A stretch of 64,000 nucleotides of DNA from Trichuris trichiura (Eukaryota > Nematoda > Enoplea > Trichinellida > Trichuridae): the NCBI GenBank assembly GCA_037903355.1, contig JBAJFE010000026.1:3782001-3846000 (forward strand), given 5' to 3'. Made by a program: the position numbers and the translations under genes. Shown one piece after another: positions 33,800 through 44,869 of the stretch. Numbering within the stretch: the stretch's first letter is position 1; the number at the start of each line of letters is the position of its first letter. The notes under the pieces were generated by a model that was not told where the DNA came from, did not search any database, and was given only the letters and a program-made list of their open reading frames with translations.

Positions 33800-34697
33800 G
33801 CTGGCGCAGGCCATGCGCCTGTACATCAACATGCCACAGGAGGCCCGGCCGTCAATCTAATTGCAGAGTACGCACAGAAACGTTGGACACAAGTCCACGT
33901 AGATCATGCAGGACTAGTGGATGGCCGCTATTTTCTGATACAAGTTGATTCACTTTCAAAATGGCCTGAAATTATCATCACGGAAAAAATCACGGGGTCT
34001 GTCACAATGTCCCATCTCAGCCAAGCGTTTGCGCAATTCAGCATATTTGAGACGACCATTTCCGATAACAACATACCGTTTCCTTGACGCTAAACTAAAC
34101 ACTTATTGCGTAAAAATACCATCAAACAGGGTTTCATTTTTCTTGGACACCCGCAGTCCAATGGACAAGTGGAGATATGTGGATGTGCTCCGGAGTCCTT
34201 CTATATACATAACAAACGGGAATTATCCGTAATAAACTCCTTCATATGTGGATATCTTAAAAAGGAGCTTTCTAAAGATGAAAGGCGAAGGACCTATTGT
34301 AAAGCTTGTAGACCATTCCTGCTAAACTACCGTTCGTCAACCATTGCGTATTTCGGTTAAATTAAATCATGCGTAATGGCATTTCTCAGACAACCTTTGC
34401 GCGCAACCATCAGCCTCATGCTTCCGGTAGGGACGAGTCAGCGACTAAAAACCGTTTCTGTGGGTCCTGCCGGCGAGTTTCATCGCCAATTCTTTAAGCC
34501 AGGTGATACAATGTACGCACTATGTAAACAAGATATACCGAAATGGGTAAAGGGCGACGTTATCTCTCGCCGAGGTAAAGAAGAGTTGAAGAAAATATAC
34601 GCAACAGACACGTCAGTCAGTTACGCAGTGGCCGGGAAGCGACGTCGGAGAGACAGATATGTCTACGTGTCCAAAATAGGGATACCAAAGAAACATT
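33800..34697 (+). pseudogene. Second gypsy integrase relic
   Basis: The plus strand shows an integrase core start (WTQVHVDHAGLVDGRYFLIQ) at 33889, a SDNN segment near 34060, GHPQSNGQVEI at 34137 after a frameshift, and a C-terminal domain with FKPGDTMYALCKQDIPKWVK at 34494. No LTRs were found on either side. Orientation is opposite to the complete gypsy element, and the sequence is not its copy. Confidence 0.65.
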
Positions 34698-34699
34698 GA

Positions 34700-35448
34700 C
34701 GTCCAAACGTTCAAGACGTAATCATCGTTTTCCAAAGCGTCTGGATCCTAATCCAAAGCGTTCCACTATTGAAGGCATTTAGTGATTTCACTTTTCTTTA
34801 AGCAGAGAGGTGCTATTTCAGCTAGGGGCATGACCATCGCCAGATGTCACCTCAGTCGTTTTACAAACATACATACTCGCCTACTATATCGAATGTAGTT
34901 CTTGTATTACCAGCGCACTGACTAAGTAAACAGTTGATTATACACAACAGACTAACAGATGACTTAAAACTTTTTAAATATCGATATAGCAATATCTTGC
35001 TCGGAAAGCTTTTTCAATAACTTTTTCTGTTCGAACTGTCAAATCCCGTTTCAGCGGGCTTTCTGCCAGTGTGTGGGCCCTTCTTGCCCCTTCAAAACCT
35101 TAAGTAATTTGCCCAAATAATGAACTAAACTACTATTAATAATAAGGCTTCTGCAGGCTGTTCTTTGGTGCGAAGCAAAATCATATATCAGAATGAGATG
35201 CGTTTGAAACAGAAAAATAATTGCCAGCCTTCTGTAAATTAAGTCGATTAATGGATTTCCAGAAGAAACACGCGTAAACAAGGATCTTAATGAACTTCGT
35301 TTTCGTTGCTTCCTGCGGTGGCCGTCAGTACTTCTGACATGGATGCCGATGGCATAAGAAGAATTACGCAGGATAAGAAGAAAATGCACCTTATCTACCC
35401 TGAAAACGATGATACGTTTTGTGACTGTTATTGTTCCTTTTATTGCAG
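34700..35448. other. Spacer, no recognised gene
   Basis: A 142-codon open frame on the minus strand (35051-35479) has no recognisable motif and partly overlaps the candidate exon at 35449. I regard it as fortuitous. Confidence 0.4.
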
Positions 35449-35728
35449 CTAAATGTTGTAGCGTACAAGAGAAGTACATTAGCTCAATGCTATTCTTACC
35501 ACTGCCCAGGCACCCTGAAGGTACTTACAGGGAGTTCTTGCGTAAAGATAAACGAGACACGACAAGTGCTATGCTATTCTCCGTCTGCAGGATTGTTTGC
35601 GGGTAAAAGTGTACATGGTATGATTAAATGTCTGCGGGCTATCTCCAGGTCCCATTAACACGACAACTTGTAAAGCTTATTGGCGAAGCTTCCAGGATAC
35701 GCCTTATTCCATTCTTGGCGTACCATAG
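35449..35728 (+). CDS. Candidate 3' exons of a small Cys-containing protein, unknown function
   Basis: Exon 35449-35602 follows the acceptor TTTTATTGCAG, and exon 35649-35728 follows CTATCTCCAG. The 46-bp intron starts GTAAAA. The joined frame gives about 76 residues to a TAG stop: a stretch with four cysteines (including AQCYSYHCPGT and SCVKINETRQVLCYSP), then AGLFAG and, across the splice, PINTTTCKAYWRSF. Two N-linked glycosylation-type sites (NET, NTT) and the cysteines would suit a secreted or extracellular domain. The frame continuity over a short intron like those in the proven genes supports it. The 5' exons were not found and no family is recognised. Confidence 0.35.
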
Positions 35729-36684
35729 GAAACAAAAAGCAGCAGCATTGAGATGCTAGGGTTAATTACAGTTTAACTACTGATAAGTCTACAGAGTCGT
35801 CGCAGCATGCACAATGCCTCAACGCATGGAACTAATTCACATAACCAAGTATAATAGGCCTTCACGTTAGCTGGTTAATGCGTAACCCTAAGCTGGCTGC
35901 GTCAAACCAGTTTAAGCAGCTTTCAAAAATCTGCAGTGAACAGAAAGTGACTGACAAGTGCGTGCAGTAGATGCAGTTGTTTCGCCCAAAGCCAATAAAA
36001 TGTCTACCGCTTACCTTAAGTTTAGTTGCGATTACACGAAGTCATGTTCTTCGGTAGGAAAACACTACGAAAACTTTGTAATGGGGTCACGCTAAAAAAC
36101 AATGCCGTATTTTAAAATTGTATTGCGTCAAACCGTGTAAAGTTAAAGGTCTGAGTCAAAAGGGCGCTCACTTCTTATTAAAGAGTAAACAAACGATTTA
36201 CCCCTATTAACTGGAGATAAAAACAGCTTGACTCCGTGAATTTATTAGGCCAGGTTGATCTGCTTCGTTTGATAAAACAACAGTCGTCCGTCCTTCACCG
36301 CATAGCATTGACTTTCCCAAAGCGAAGCAGTAGTCACGTTACACGAACTACCGTAACTGCCTTTGATTTGGAGCCACAATTTGTTTTACGGCAGTTTATG
36401 TATGTTCGTATATTGCAGGTTTTTCATGAAAATATAGCAGTCAAGAATGTTTAGTCAGCGCTGTCTGCTCCGGTTTGTTTTCTTGTCAGGTATCGTTGAC
36501 GCTTTCCCTGTCTTTAAGATGCTGGAGATGCTCAACTTACTTGTCTTGTCAACGTGTATTCATGCGCAGGACAAACGATGTGGTAATTAGTTCCTCCTTA
36601 AAAAGCTTGTATTCCTTTAATTTTGGCACATACTTGTAGAACGTACTCAGCAGTGATCAGGAATACCGGTTTCACGTAAAGGAT

Positions 36685-37176
36685 ATGGTAGACTTAGAGT
36701 CGTGGAAATTGATATATTGTAGCCCGAATGAAACACCTTTGAAAATAATCCACGCTAGTCATTGCTTCGTAGTAGTAGCAACCCCGATTTGCTTGTTCCT
36801 TCATAGGATGCTAGACGGTTGTTTTGGACCTATAGTTGACCTGGCTCAAATACTGCCGTATTACCCTGTATCGTCGCTAATCTTTATCCTAGTTTTGCTG
36901 AACGTAGCTGTAGGACCCCAAATCTTGCGCTCTAGACATGTACTTCGGCTGTACCGTAGCCGCCATGAAAAGGAAGACGACTACAAGGTAATTATACTGA
37001 ATTGGCGATTCAAAACCTACAAATTTGACTGCAAGCGCGAAGATGTTAGACCATTACGTCAAGATTCACTTCACGCACTCCTTGGAAATGTTGTAATGCG
37101 TGACAGACGTTTCAGCCTTTTGAGGTCATATTTTGTTTCCAGGGAAGAGCTTGCCATGTTTCACTTTTTAAATTAA
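36685..37176 (+). CDS. TMEM186-like two-pass (mitochondrial?) membrane protein
   Basis: A 163-codon open frame starts at an ATG and ends at TAA 37174-37176. Residues about 26-48 and 61-81 are hydrophobic and would form two membrane segments. The order resembles TMEM186: an aromatic start (WKLIYC), two membrane segments, then a soluble tail with VIILNWRFKTYKFDC and EDVRPL, comparable to the AHLNFWGWRQD...DVIPL region of TMEM186. In mammals TMEM186 belongs to the complex I assembly (MCIA) machinery in the inner mitochondrial membrane. The usual family length is about 210, so a targeting exon may lie upstream; the frame is open to 36643 without another ATG. Rab27 starts 134 bp downstream on the same strand. 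Family assignment is tentative. Confidence 0.5.
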   Translation: MVDLESWKLIYCSPNETPLKIIHASHCFVVVATPICLFLHRMLDGCFGPIVDLAQILPYYPVSSLIFILVLLNVAVGPQILRSRHVLRLYRSRHEKEDDYKVIILNWRFKTYKFDCKREDVRPLRQDSLHALLGNVVMRDRRFSLLRSYFVSREELAMFHFLN

Positions 37177-37310
37177 AGATATATGTCCACATCTTCTTTG
37201 TTATTTTTAAATATCCTTCTCAGGCCTCTGTTTAGATTAGCAGGTTTTAAAGGCTACTGTATCGACATTGATACTGTGCCTGACTGTCAAAACACTTTGT
37301 TTTGTTGCGA

Positions 37311-39515
37311 ATGGATGGTTACGATTACTTGATTAAACTTTTGGCGTTAGGTGATTCAGCTGTTGGAAAAACGTCGTTTTTGAATCAGTACACCAACCAT
37401 ATCTTCTGCAGCAGCTTTGTCTCCACAGTTGGCATAGACTTTTTCGAAAAACGTTTGGTCAGACAATATCTAGGCATTTAAGGACCTGTGGGCCCGGTAC
37501 ATCATGTTCGTCGTTTAGGTTTACAAATCTCCTCACCACGAATTCGGTCGTAGCCAGCGTCTACTGCTGCAGCTTTGGGACACTGCTGGCCAGGAACGGT
37601 ATGTTTAGTTAATTGATTTTTCTGTTTCTGGACTTATGAACTCATTCACTTGTGGTTGCATGTATTCGATTAGCTTTCTTTGTAATGGCTGTGTGACTGC
37701 ATGACAGCGAAAAGCATGCGCTAAGAGCGCAAGCTTTAGTTTATGCATGCAGCCACCATTTGTGCAGCACGAATGATGATCTAATACAAATGGTGAAGTG
37801 CGCTGTTGTGAACGATGGATTCGTCGGTTTCGCTGAAATGCATTCAGTTATAGTATTCTCTTTCCTCTATCGCATGTAGGTTTAAAATGGGATCGACCAC
37901 AGCCAATTCTCATGCCGTTCACGCGAACAACTTCCTGTAATCTTCTGAATCCTGCGTGCTTAGCTTTCGCAGTCTTACGACGGCAATATACCGCGACGCC
38001 ATGGGCTTTTTGCTCTTCTACGATGTTACCAATGAAAATTCTTTTTTGAATGTCCGTGATTGGCTTGCACAACTGTCAACACACGCTTACTGCGAAAATC
38101 CTGATGTTGTGCTGTGTGCAAATAAGGTCGACCTGGAAAGACAGCGAGTGGTAGGTATTAGGCACAAAGGTAGTGCTCTATGCCTAAATGCTATTATAGG
38201 TAAGTACAGCTGACGGCAAGAAATTGGCCGATGAATTAGGGTAAGCAATGACTCTATTTGTGTTGATTCGTTAGAACAAGCTTTATGTTTGATTTTGTGT
38301 TTAGTTGAGCCGTAACGTAGGCCTGTCGTAACATTGCTTGACTGCCCCTATTTTTCGTGCTTTACTGCAAGATCAGACTCACCTACATCTTGCTTCTATA
38401 TAAGATTGGTTTTAAGTTGCTATGGAAATAAAGATTGGCTGTAGATTAAGAGAATGCATCACGGTAACGGGTTTATTGTGCACTGGTTGCGGCTCTGTAT
38501 AACTTAGATTTCATCTTTCCATACCCCGCTCGGAAGTGCTACTGATACATGTAATGGGATTTCCTTCTTACGCGAAACGGGTTAGGCAAAAGGTAGCGTT
38601 TCATAAAGTTGCAAAATGCTTGGCAGCAAACTCATGAATTATGTTGATCTGTTTTACGTATACATAATAGAGTTGTACATTAGGTTTCGGCTAAACATCC
38701 AAGCAGTTCAGTTCTTTAAACACTTCCTGTTAAAAATTCATAAGTTATTTATAGGAAATGGGCTCATTGATGTTACTTAAAATATACAGTAAAACCCCCG
38801 TAAGTTGTCCACCCAACCGGCTGGGGAAAACTGGGCAACATATAGAAAGTGGGTATCAGTGGCTCGGCTAACGTGCGGACAAATCGATTGGCCAAAATTC
38901 GGTTAACTTAGGGAGGTGGTCACCATATAGGAGTGCTCAACTTCGGGGGTTTTACTGTATTAATAATTAATCATAACGGTAACATATGTTTTTCATTGCA
39001 GTACATACGAAAAGAACTTGCTCAGGTGTTATGAAACGTTTGCTGTTTGCTCTTAAGCACTATTAGGTAGCGGATATTTTTGTCGTAGACGTTCTGTATC
39101 GAACCACTCCTCTGCTAGCCGAATCCTGTACTACCGTTTTTATTTTGTTCGCTTTTTTACGTTGAAGCCAGGCCAAATCGTATTCTGAGAGTTTCACCGG
39201 TAAAGCTTGAAAGGAATAGCTTGTCTCCATACAAGGCAATGAACACAGGACTTTGTTACTGTATGTTTCTGAGTCCTGTTTGTGCCCTTTCGGCAGCGTT
39301 TACTTAAGGTGACGTTTGTTCTTTACAGGATTTACTACTTGGAGACCAGCGCTGCTACGGGACTCAATGTCGATATAGCTGTAAATACCTTGCTTGATTT
39401 ATTGATGGATAGAATACAGCTATCCACCGAAGCCCAGTTAGCGAACGGTATGGTGCAGGGCATTAAGCTCACCGACGATGGCACGCCAACACCTACGTCT
39501 AGGTGTAATTGCTGA
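37311..39515 (+). CDS. rab27: Rab27 small GTPase (five exons, complete)
   Basis: Exons: 37311-37457, 37519-37598, 37964-38154, 38210-38240, 39329-39515; 211 residues. It starts [20 protein letters not shown], as in Rab27. The P-loop is GDSAVGKTS (14-22), switch I TVGIDF is followed by the Rab27 insertion region (HHEFGRSQR), the G3 motif is WDTAGQER (69-76), G4 is NKVD (129-132) and G5 is ETSAATG (155-161). The C-terminus is Cys-Asn-Cys, the CxC double geranylgeranylation signal. The segment [11 protein letters not shown] is diagnostic of Rab27. In animals Rab27 directs dense-core and lysosome-related vesicles to the plasma membrane. Introns 1 and 3 are 61 and 55 bp; intron 4 (1.09 kb) holds a Tigger-type MITE. 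No disruption is seen. Confidence 0.93.
38787..38957. mobile_element. Tigger/pogo-type MITE (171 bp) in Rab27 intron 4
   Basis: The left end CAGTAAAACCCCCGTAAGTT and right end ACTTCGGGGGTTTTACTG form a close inverted pair. TA occurs at both borders (38785-38786, 38958-38959). It is related to the copy at 5647-5883 through shared blocks such as GGGAGGTGGTC and TAACGTGCGGAC. Confidence 0.85.
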
Positions 39516-40715
39516 TATTGTTGTCGCTTTGAACGGTACATTCTGCTGTTCTGCAAATTTTCACCTTCTTTTCTTTATTTGAAAGGAAAAACGGTGACTG
39601 TTTAGCGGAGCCTCAGCTTCTTGCAAATGGTTGTCTGTTTCACGCGCTGTGTTTGTTGTGCGTTTTTGTAGGATCTATCAATAATTTGGTTATTGGATAA
39701 TGTTAGTTGTCTTTCAAGTATTTGGATTTAGTTTAACCGTATAGTTGAATTTTCGTTAAATCACCCTGTCTGTGTGCTCAGAAACTGGCCGTTTTCTACG
39801 CATTGAAGATACTGAATACCTGTTTCCGAATTTTCTGTTTGGCCATATAGGAAGCGTTTAGGTTTCTATGAAATGAATGCAAAGCTTTCTGCGTGAGTGC
39901 CTTGAAAGTTGCACTCGTAACTGTACTAAATCTAGCTCAGGATTCCTGCGTAATGTGAAGGTTCATGTGACAGAATTTATTCGTGAAGCGAAGAAGCAAT
40001 TGCTAATGACGGGATTGGAGGTAACTGTTTCTTCCAAGGGTTAGCTGAAGGCGGAGCAGACCTATGTACAAATATAAGAAAAACTAAAGTCATTGAATTC
40101 ATCAGGTATTTACGCCTGAATCGGCAGGACAGCGTCGAAAAATGAGTAAGACAACGAAGGCACAGTCGGACTCGCAACGGCAAACTGCGTAAAATCTCAC
40201 ATTGGTAACATCTTGGGAAATGGATAATCACTTCTACATACAGAATGAACTACTGTGCTTTTATGCTCACCCAGAGAGCATAACCCTAACAGCAACGGTA
40301 CACGTTTCACACCAGTAAAATTAGGTATACAATTCCACTAAAACCAATTAACACGCCGAGTTTCTACTTATCACAGCAACTATACATGATGCGCAAGTTC
40401 ACTTTAAAGCTGTGCAAACTATTCGTAAAGTTGTTTACACTTAAAAAGCGGCAGTCGCTCAGTTGACGATTGTGTAAGAAACAGTATGTATGCCAAATCA
40501 TTTTTAGTAGTGTCGCTTTGCATTTCATTCGCTTTGAAACCGTGTTGCCTTCGGTAGTTTATAAAACTGCCTGCAGTTGTCCTTGTGGGGATATGATATA
40601 GTCGGTCAGGACTAATTAATGGCGATCTCAATTATGTCGGTAAGTGTTGACCGTTTATGATATTTCTCCTGTCAGGCAGTAATTGCACTGCACGGTGATG
40701 GTGGTTTTGAAACAA
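39516..40715. other. 3' flank of Rab27 and spacer
   Basis: I saw no canonical AATAAA close to the Rab27 stop. Short minus-strand open frames at 39977-40231 and 40419-40631 have no identifiable motif; they could be further exons of the candidate gene at 40716 but no splice model was convincing. Confidence 0.4.
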
Positions 40716-41257
40716 CTAACAAACAGCGTTTGATTCAAAGCATCGAAACGTGGGGTGTTTCATATCAGTGTGCGCTGCTATGGTCATTTTGTAGAAATGT
40801 TTATCTGCTATTTGAAATTTTGAACTGACCAATGATGGTTCAGTGAGAATGATATAACGTACAACGCCGCGGTAAGCAGCTTCGAGTTCCAATGTGGGTT
40901 CCAGTGGAGGTCGAGGATAGGTCACGTTCATCGCGTCGGACAAAGGCGACCCGTTTTTATTCATAAGTTGGTTTGCGTCGATACGATATAAGAAAAGGTG
41001 CTCAACTTGCAGCAAAAGAAGTTGCAGCTCGCTCAGAGCGTGCTGACACGGGTCGCGTCAAATGCCATGAAGGTGCTCAGCTTGAACGACTTACGGTTCC
41101 TATTCGAACTGGAAAACGGCCCTTCAGCATCCACCGAACCTTGGCTTAGGAGATGCGTAAGCCTTTTACAGTGGTAGTAGTCTAAGTAATTTAAGTTGAA
41201 CAGTGGTACGGCAAAGGCTATTACAAGTCCGGTCGGTAAATTCACGTAAAACATCAT
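40716..41257 (-). CDS. Candidate minus-strand two-exon gene, unknown function
   Basis: Exon 41257-41095 starts with ATG ATG and has a hydrophobic beginning (MMFYVNLPTGLVIAFAVPLF). A GTAAGT donor at 41094 joins an acceptor TTTTGCTGCAAG to exon 41005-40716. The 89-bp intron keeps the frame and gives about 150 residues. The second exon has balanced, protein-like composition (RIDANQLMNKNGSPLSDAMN and later YRGVVRYIILTEPSLVSSKF). A signal anchor is possible. It is convergent with Rab27. No family is recognised and the 3' end may continue; chance open frames remain possible. Confidence 0.3.
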
Positions 41258-41259
41258 AA

Positions 41260-42400
41260 ATGGTAGTTCAGTGGACTAAGGGCGTATGGCATCAAAACAA
41301 GAGCATAAATCTTTATTGCCTTATATGGGAAAAGAGATGCACTCTGCAGACTAGCCACTGGTTAACCGCACGAAAGAACCAACAGACTAACGTAATCTTG
41401 GAATGTTTATGAGGCGAATTCACCTCGTCTACGGTAGTCTCTAGTTGGTTTTCCTAAACATCTGTACTCCATCTTGTATGGTATACTTAATAAACGGTTA
41501 CTCTGATGTCGTAGCGTGTACATAGCAAGCAACGCTAAGACTTAGCATTCATAACAGTTCTACCACAGCAGTATTTTCCAATCTTTTGCCCGCCATCCTC
41601 CCTGAAGTTTAACTTTTCCAGTCCTCTGTTTTACGCCCTTATTTGGGCGATGATCCTCTGATTTTGTTTCGGCGGCGTACGTTGCACAGTTCGCCCGTAA
41701 TTTTCTACATCATGGCCCGTTGTGTTTCTAGCGGCGGGTCATTTGGGAATGATCTTGACCAACGGCTATGGCCAAGAATAACATAGTAAAATGGGCTGCC
41801 AAAGAACGTAGGCTTAGCGTGATGATGGTCTCCGCATGTTCGCCTTTGATTACAGTTACCGGACCGAGAATTCTCCGTTTAAGTTAACGAATGGATTACA
41901 GAAGAATATCCTTTTGGCACGCATGTGGCTGCTAGCCTGCCTTTCTTTGCTCACTTGGAAATCACGCTGATTCAGTACGCTGGGTTTAGACACGTTCTTT
42001 TTCTTCATTCGTGCCAAACAAACAGCCGAGTGAATTTTTGAGCCAAGTGTCAATGGCCACTTTGTGACTGCCGAAGCGAAACTGCTTTTTAGACGTCCGG
42101 CTACATGTTAGTAACACGTAGCTGCAGGTCACGTAGGAAAAGCTTTTATCTGCTAGCTCACCGCAGAAGACTGATCAACGATAAAATGCAACTTACCACA
42201 GTCAAACTATCTACAGGTGCTTGTGATTCATGTCGAAGTGACTTTTACTGGCTGTAAAGAGTACTTGAGACTGAGTTACTGACGCTACATCAGAATTTCG
42301 TCAGTCTTTTACCTCTTCCTGTGCACCGGCGTAAATAAACAGCAAGCTTGCGCTCAAGGCTTTTTGTATAGCAGGTCACTATCGCATCAAGACACGATGG
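41260..42400. other. Intergenic stretch without recognised feature
   Basis: Only short open frames occur and no repeats or TE ends were noticed. The hAT fragment begins near 42405. Confidence 0.45.
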
Positions 42401-42404
42401 TCTT

Positions 42405-42704
42405 CTTCTTATGCCAGCCATGCCAAACTGAGAGTTCCCTGAGAGCCGTACGGTCACGTTTATATTGTCACGAGGGCTGCACAGGCAACTAATTGAAGTC
42501 ATTTACTAGAAATTATTGCAGAATAGTTTTATTCCTAAAGCTTAGAAACATAATGTGCATGTATAAATGTGCATACATGTGGTTTGTCCATGTTCATGAA
42601 TGCAGAGTAATGAAATAATTTAACAAAGAAACAAAATTTTAAAGGTAGCATAGTCTTGTACGTAACAACAAATACACGGCGCAAGAATCACAAATGTTCC
42701 ATAT
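42405..42704 (-). mobile_element. hAT fragment, second copy of the 12.6-kb element (3' part)
   Basis: From CATGCCAAACTGAGAGTTCC to ACAACAAATACACGG the sequence follows 12598-12860 of hAT copy 1, with shared stretches such as GCAACTAATTGAAGTCATT and TGAATGCAGAGTAATGAA. Identity is roughly three quarters by eye. It stops exactly at the start of the MITE at 42705, so the MITE inserted into it or marks a deletion point. Confidence 0.65.
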
Positions 42705-43664
42705 CAGTGATTCCTAACGGGGGCCCCAGGGACCCCCTGGGGTCCCTGGGAACCTTTAAGGGGGCCCTGAGAAGGATTGGGGATTTAGGGAATCCCTGGG
42801 AGATTAAGGGGCTTCAGGGGATCCCTGGTAGTCGGTGCCGCAAGACGAGACCGATCCTGCCGTTCAGGATAGTGAGGCGAGGCGACCTGACATTACTCCT
42901 GACGACTGTCCAGCCGAGCGTGGATAAATTAATAGCACTGCACCATACCCAGTCGTCGCACGGAGGTAAGATCAAGCGGCTGTCGTCTTGCTCTGAGGAA
43001 ATATTGAATTTAGATTCAATGTTGCGCAGCCCTGAGAACAGCATCGCAGCCTGACTTACATATTGCGCTAGCATTGCTAACAGCCCAAAAAATTGAGAAA
43101 GAAAAAACCCAATGCGGCGTTTGTACTCTGAAGGCTCCCCAATCTGTAATTAGCCGGCTTAAGTCCAGCAATACAAAAAGAACGTTTTCAGTGCCAACTA
43201 AAGAATTAACGGCATTAACGTTTCAGATATCGTTAAGGAGCTTTAGCCGTATACGGCAGCCTGCTTCCTTACTAGCCATTTCGATCTAGTGTAGAAAAGA
43301 AATTCAGCGTTGACTTCGCATCACCAGGTTTTCCAGCCATTGATCGCACACTCAACTTTCACAGCGCAAACCATGGGGTCCTACTTGCGGCTGACAAGAT
43401 CGGCAGGTTAACAAGGTTTTTAATGACGGCTCGCCTTAACTGCTTTTTCGTTGGCATACACGGTAGGCAGCGAAGTCAATTCTACATTCTGCAGGCTGTT
43501 TTAGGTGTTGAACTACTTGTACAAATTGACAACAACGTAACCACAGTAGGCGCACCTGAGGATAACAGAAGCAGGAGAATTACGTTGGGGAGAATGACGG
43601 GGGGCCCCGGCAAGTTGAAGGTCGCGAAAGGGAGCCCTGGCTCCAAAAAGGTTGGGAAACACTG
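42705..43664. mobile_element. hAT-type non-autonomous element (960 bp)
   Basis: The left end CAGTGATTCCTAACG and right end GGTTGGGAAACACTG are imperfect inverted repeats. Sequence next to both ends is strongly G/C-rich; the left has GGGGGCCCCAGGGACCCCC. A stem of CCCAGGGACCCC and GGGGTCCCTGGG with a 2-base loop lies at 42724-42749. Flanking octamers do not match (TTCCATAT, GCGTAAAG). No transposase motif was found in its open frames. Confidence 0.6.
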
Positions 43665-43789
43665 GCGTAAAGCCTGAACCAAACTCGCTACTAATTTTAG
43701 ACCAATTCTTAAGCCATCTACAATTATTAGGCTACGTGATTTTAGTTTGAGGCTTAAGCTTAGGCTGCCTGCAGTCCCTTGGTTTAGAC

Positions 43790-44858
43790 CATAGGTTTTC
43801 AAACTTTTCGTTCCATCGCCCCCCTCCATCGCCTGTGAACGTTCCTGAGCGCTAGTGCCCCCCACTTCTGATTGGTCAATTTTAGGTCCGCTGATTGGCT
43901 GGAAGGTAGGATGTCGCGTAGCCAGGAGGTCATTAGGTTTTCAAACTTTTCCCTCCGTCGCCCCTGGTGAAAAAATCTTTGCAACATCACTACTCAAGAA
44001 AAAATTTTGCAGAAAAGACTTTTACTCTTCGTCACGTGGTAGACGTACTATATTACTCCTGCTTTTCCATGAACCATTTTATGATGGGAAAATTTCTGCT
44101 TGCCTTTCATATCTCCTCTCACGTTTTTCAAAACATAAAGTCGCATAAGCAAGAAGCATTCATTAGCCTTTCCCGAAAAAAACAATGTGCGTCTATTTGT
44201 CTTTTTACCCACACCAAACAGAATTGCAGTGACAACAAACCAGATTGAAGTGAAAACGCTTAAGCGAAAAGATGCAAAAGAAACTATAACGCAAGTTTGT
44301 GACTGCACGTGAACGGAAACTACTCAGTGTGATGGGTGTGCTTGACGCAGGACGAGCGATTTGTCTATGTTTGGCTGCGTCTTTGTCATCATCGGTCTAA
44401 GGTCGCCTCGATTCACTATATCTAGCCGACTTCTCTTGCTGCTTAACAGCTCCGTAACCGCGCTGAATCCGCATTCCGCTAGATAAGATGATGGAAACGC
44501 AATAAAGAAGGTTTTCTATAGCAGCCCATAACTTGCCGCTTCTTGTCCCATAATGCTTTTGAATTTGCCGCCTCCACTTCTGTGGGAGTTGAGCTAAGAA
44601 AAAAGACATTGTTCCATTGCCCCCTCCATCCCAACTTGACCTCTTTTAAAGTTGCCTCCTCCACTTCTGGAGAGAACGAGTTAAGAAAGGCCCTTCTTAC
44701 GCCGGTTTTTCTGACAGCCTTTTTGCGCTAGAGACAATTCTGCCAGAATTCCTCTTATGTGATTCTCAACGCCCCCCCCCCCATGGGTTTCCCATCGCCC
44801 CCTGTGCTCTCCCAGTGCCCCCCCCCGGGGGCGATATTGCACACTTTGAGAACCTAGG
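43790..44858. mobile_element. hAT-type non-autonomous element (1.07 kb)
   Basis: The ends CATAGGTTTTCAAAC and TTTGAGAACCTAGG are inverted with few mismatches. The flanking octamers GTTTAGAC (43782-43789) and GCTTAGAC (44859-44866) agree at seven of eight bases. Like the 32.5-kb element it contains CTGATTGGTCAATTTTAGG and GCTGATTGGCTGGAAGG near the left end, and runs of C near the right. The interior holds a partial duplication (CCTCCACTTCTG twice, near 44570 and 44660). Confidence 0.7.
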
Positions 44859-44869
44859 GCTTAGACAAA

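Noticed and set aside
35051..35479. 142-codon minus-strand open frame.
   Set aside because: Basic, low-information composition without domain or splice context, and it overlaps a better supported spliced frame on the plus strand.
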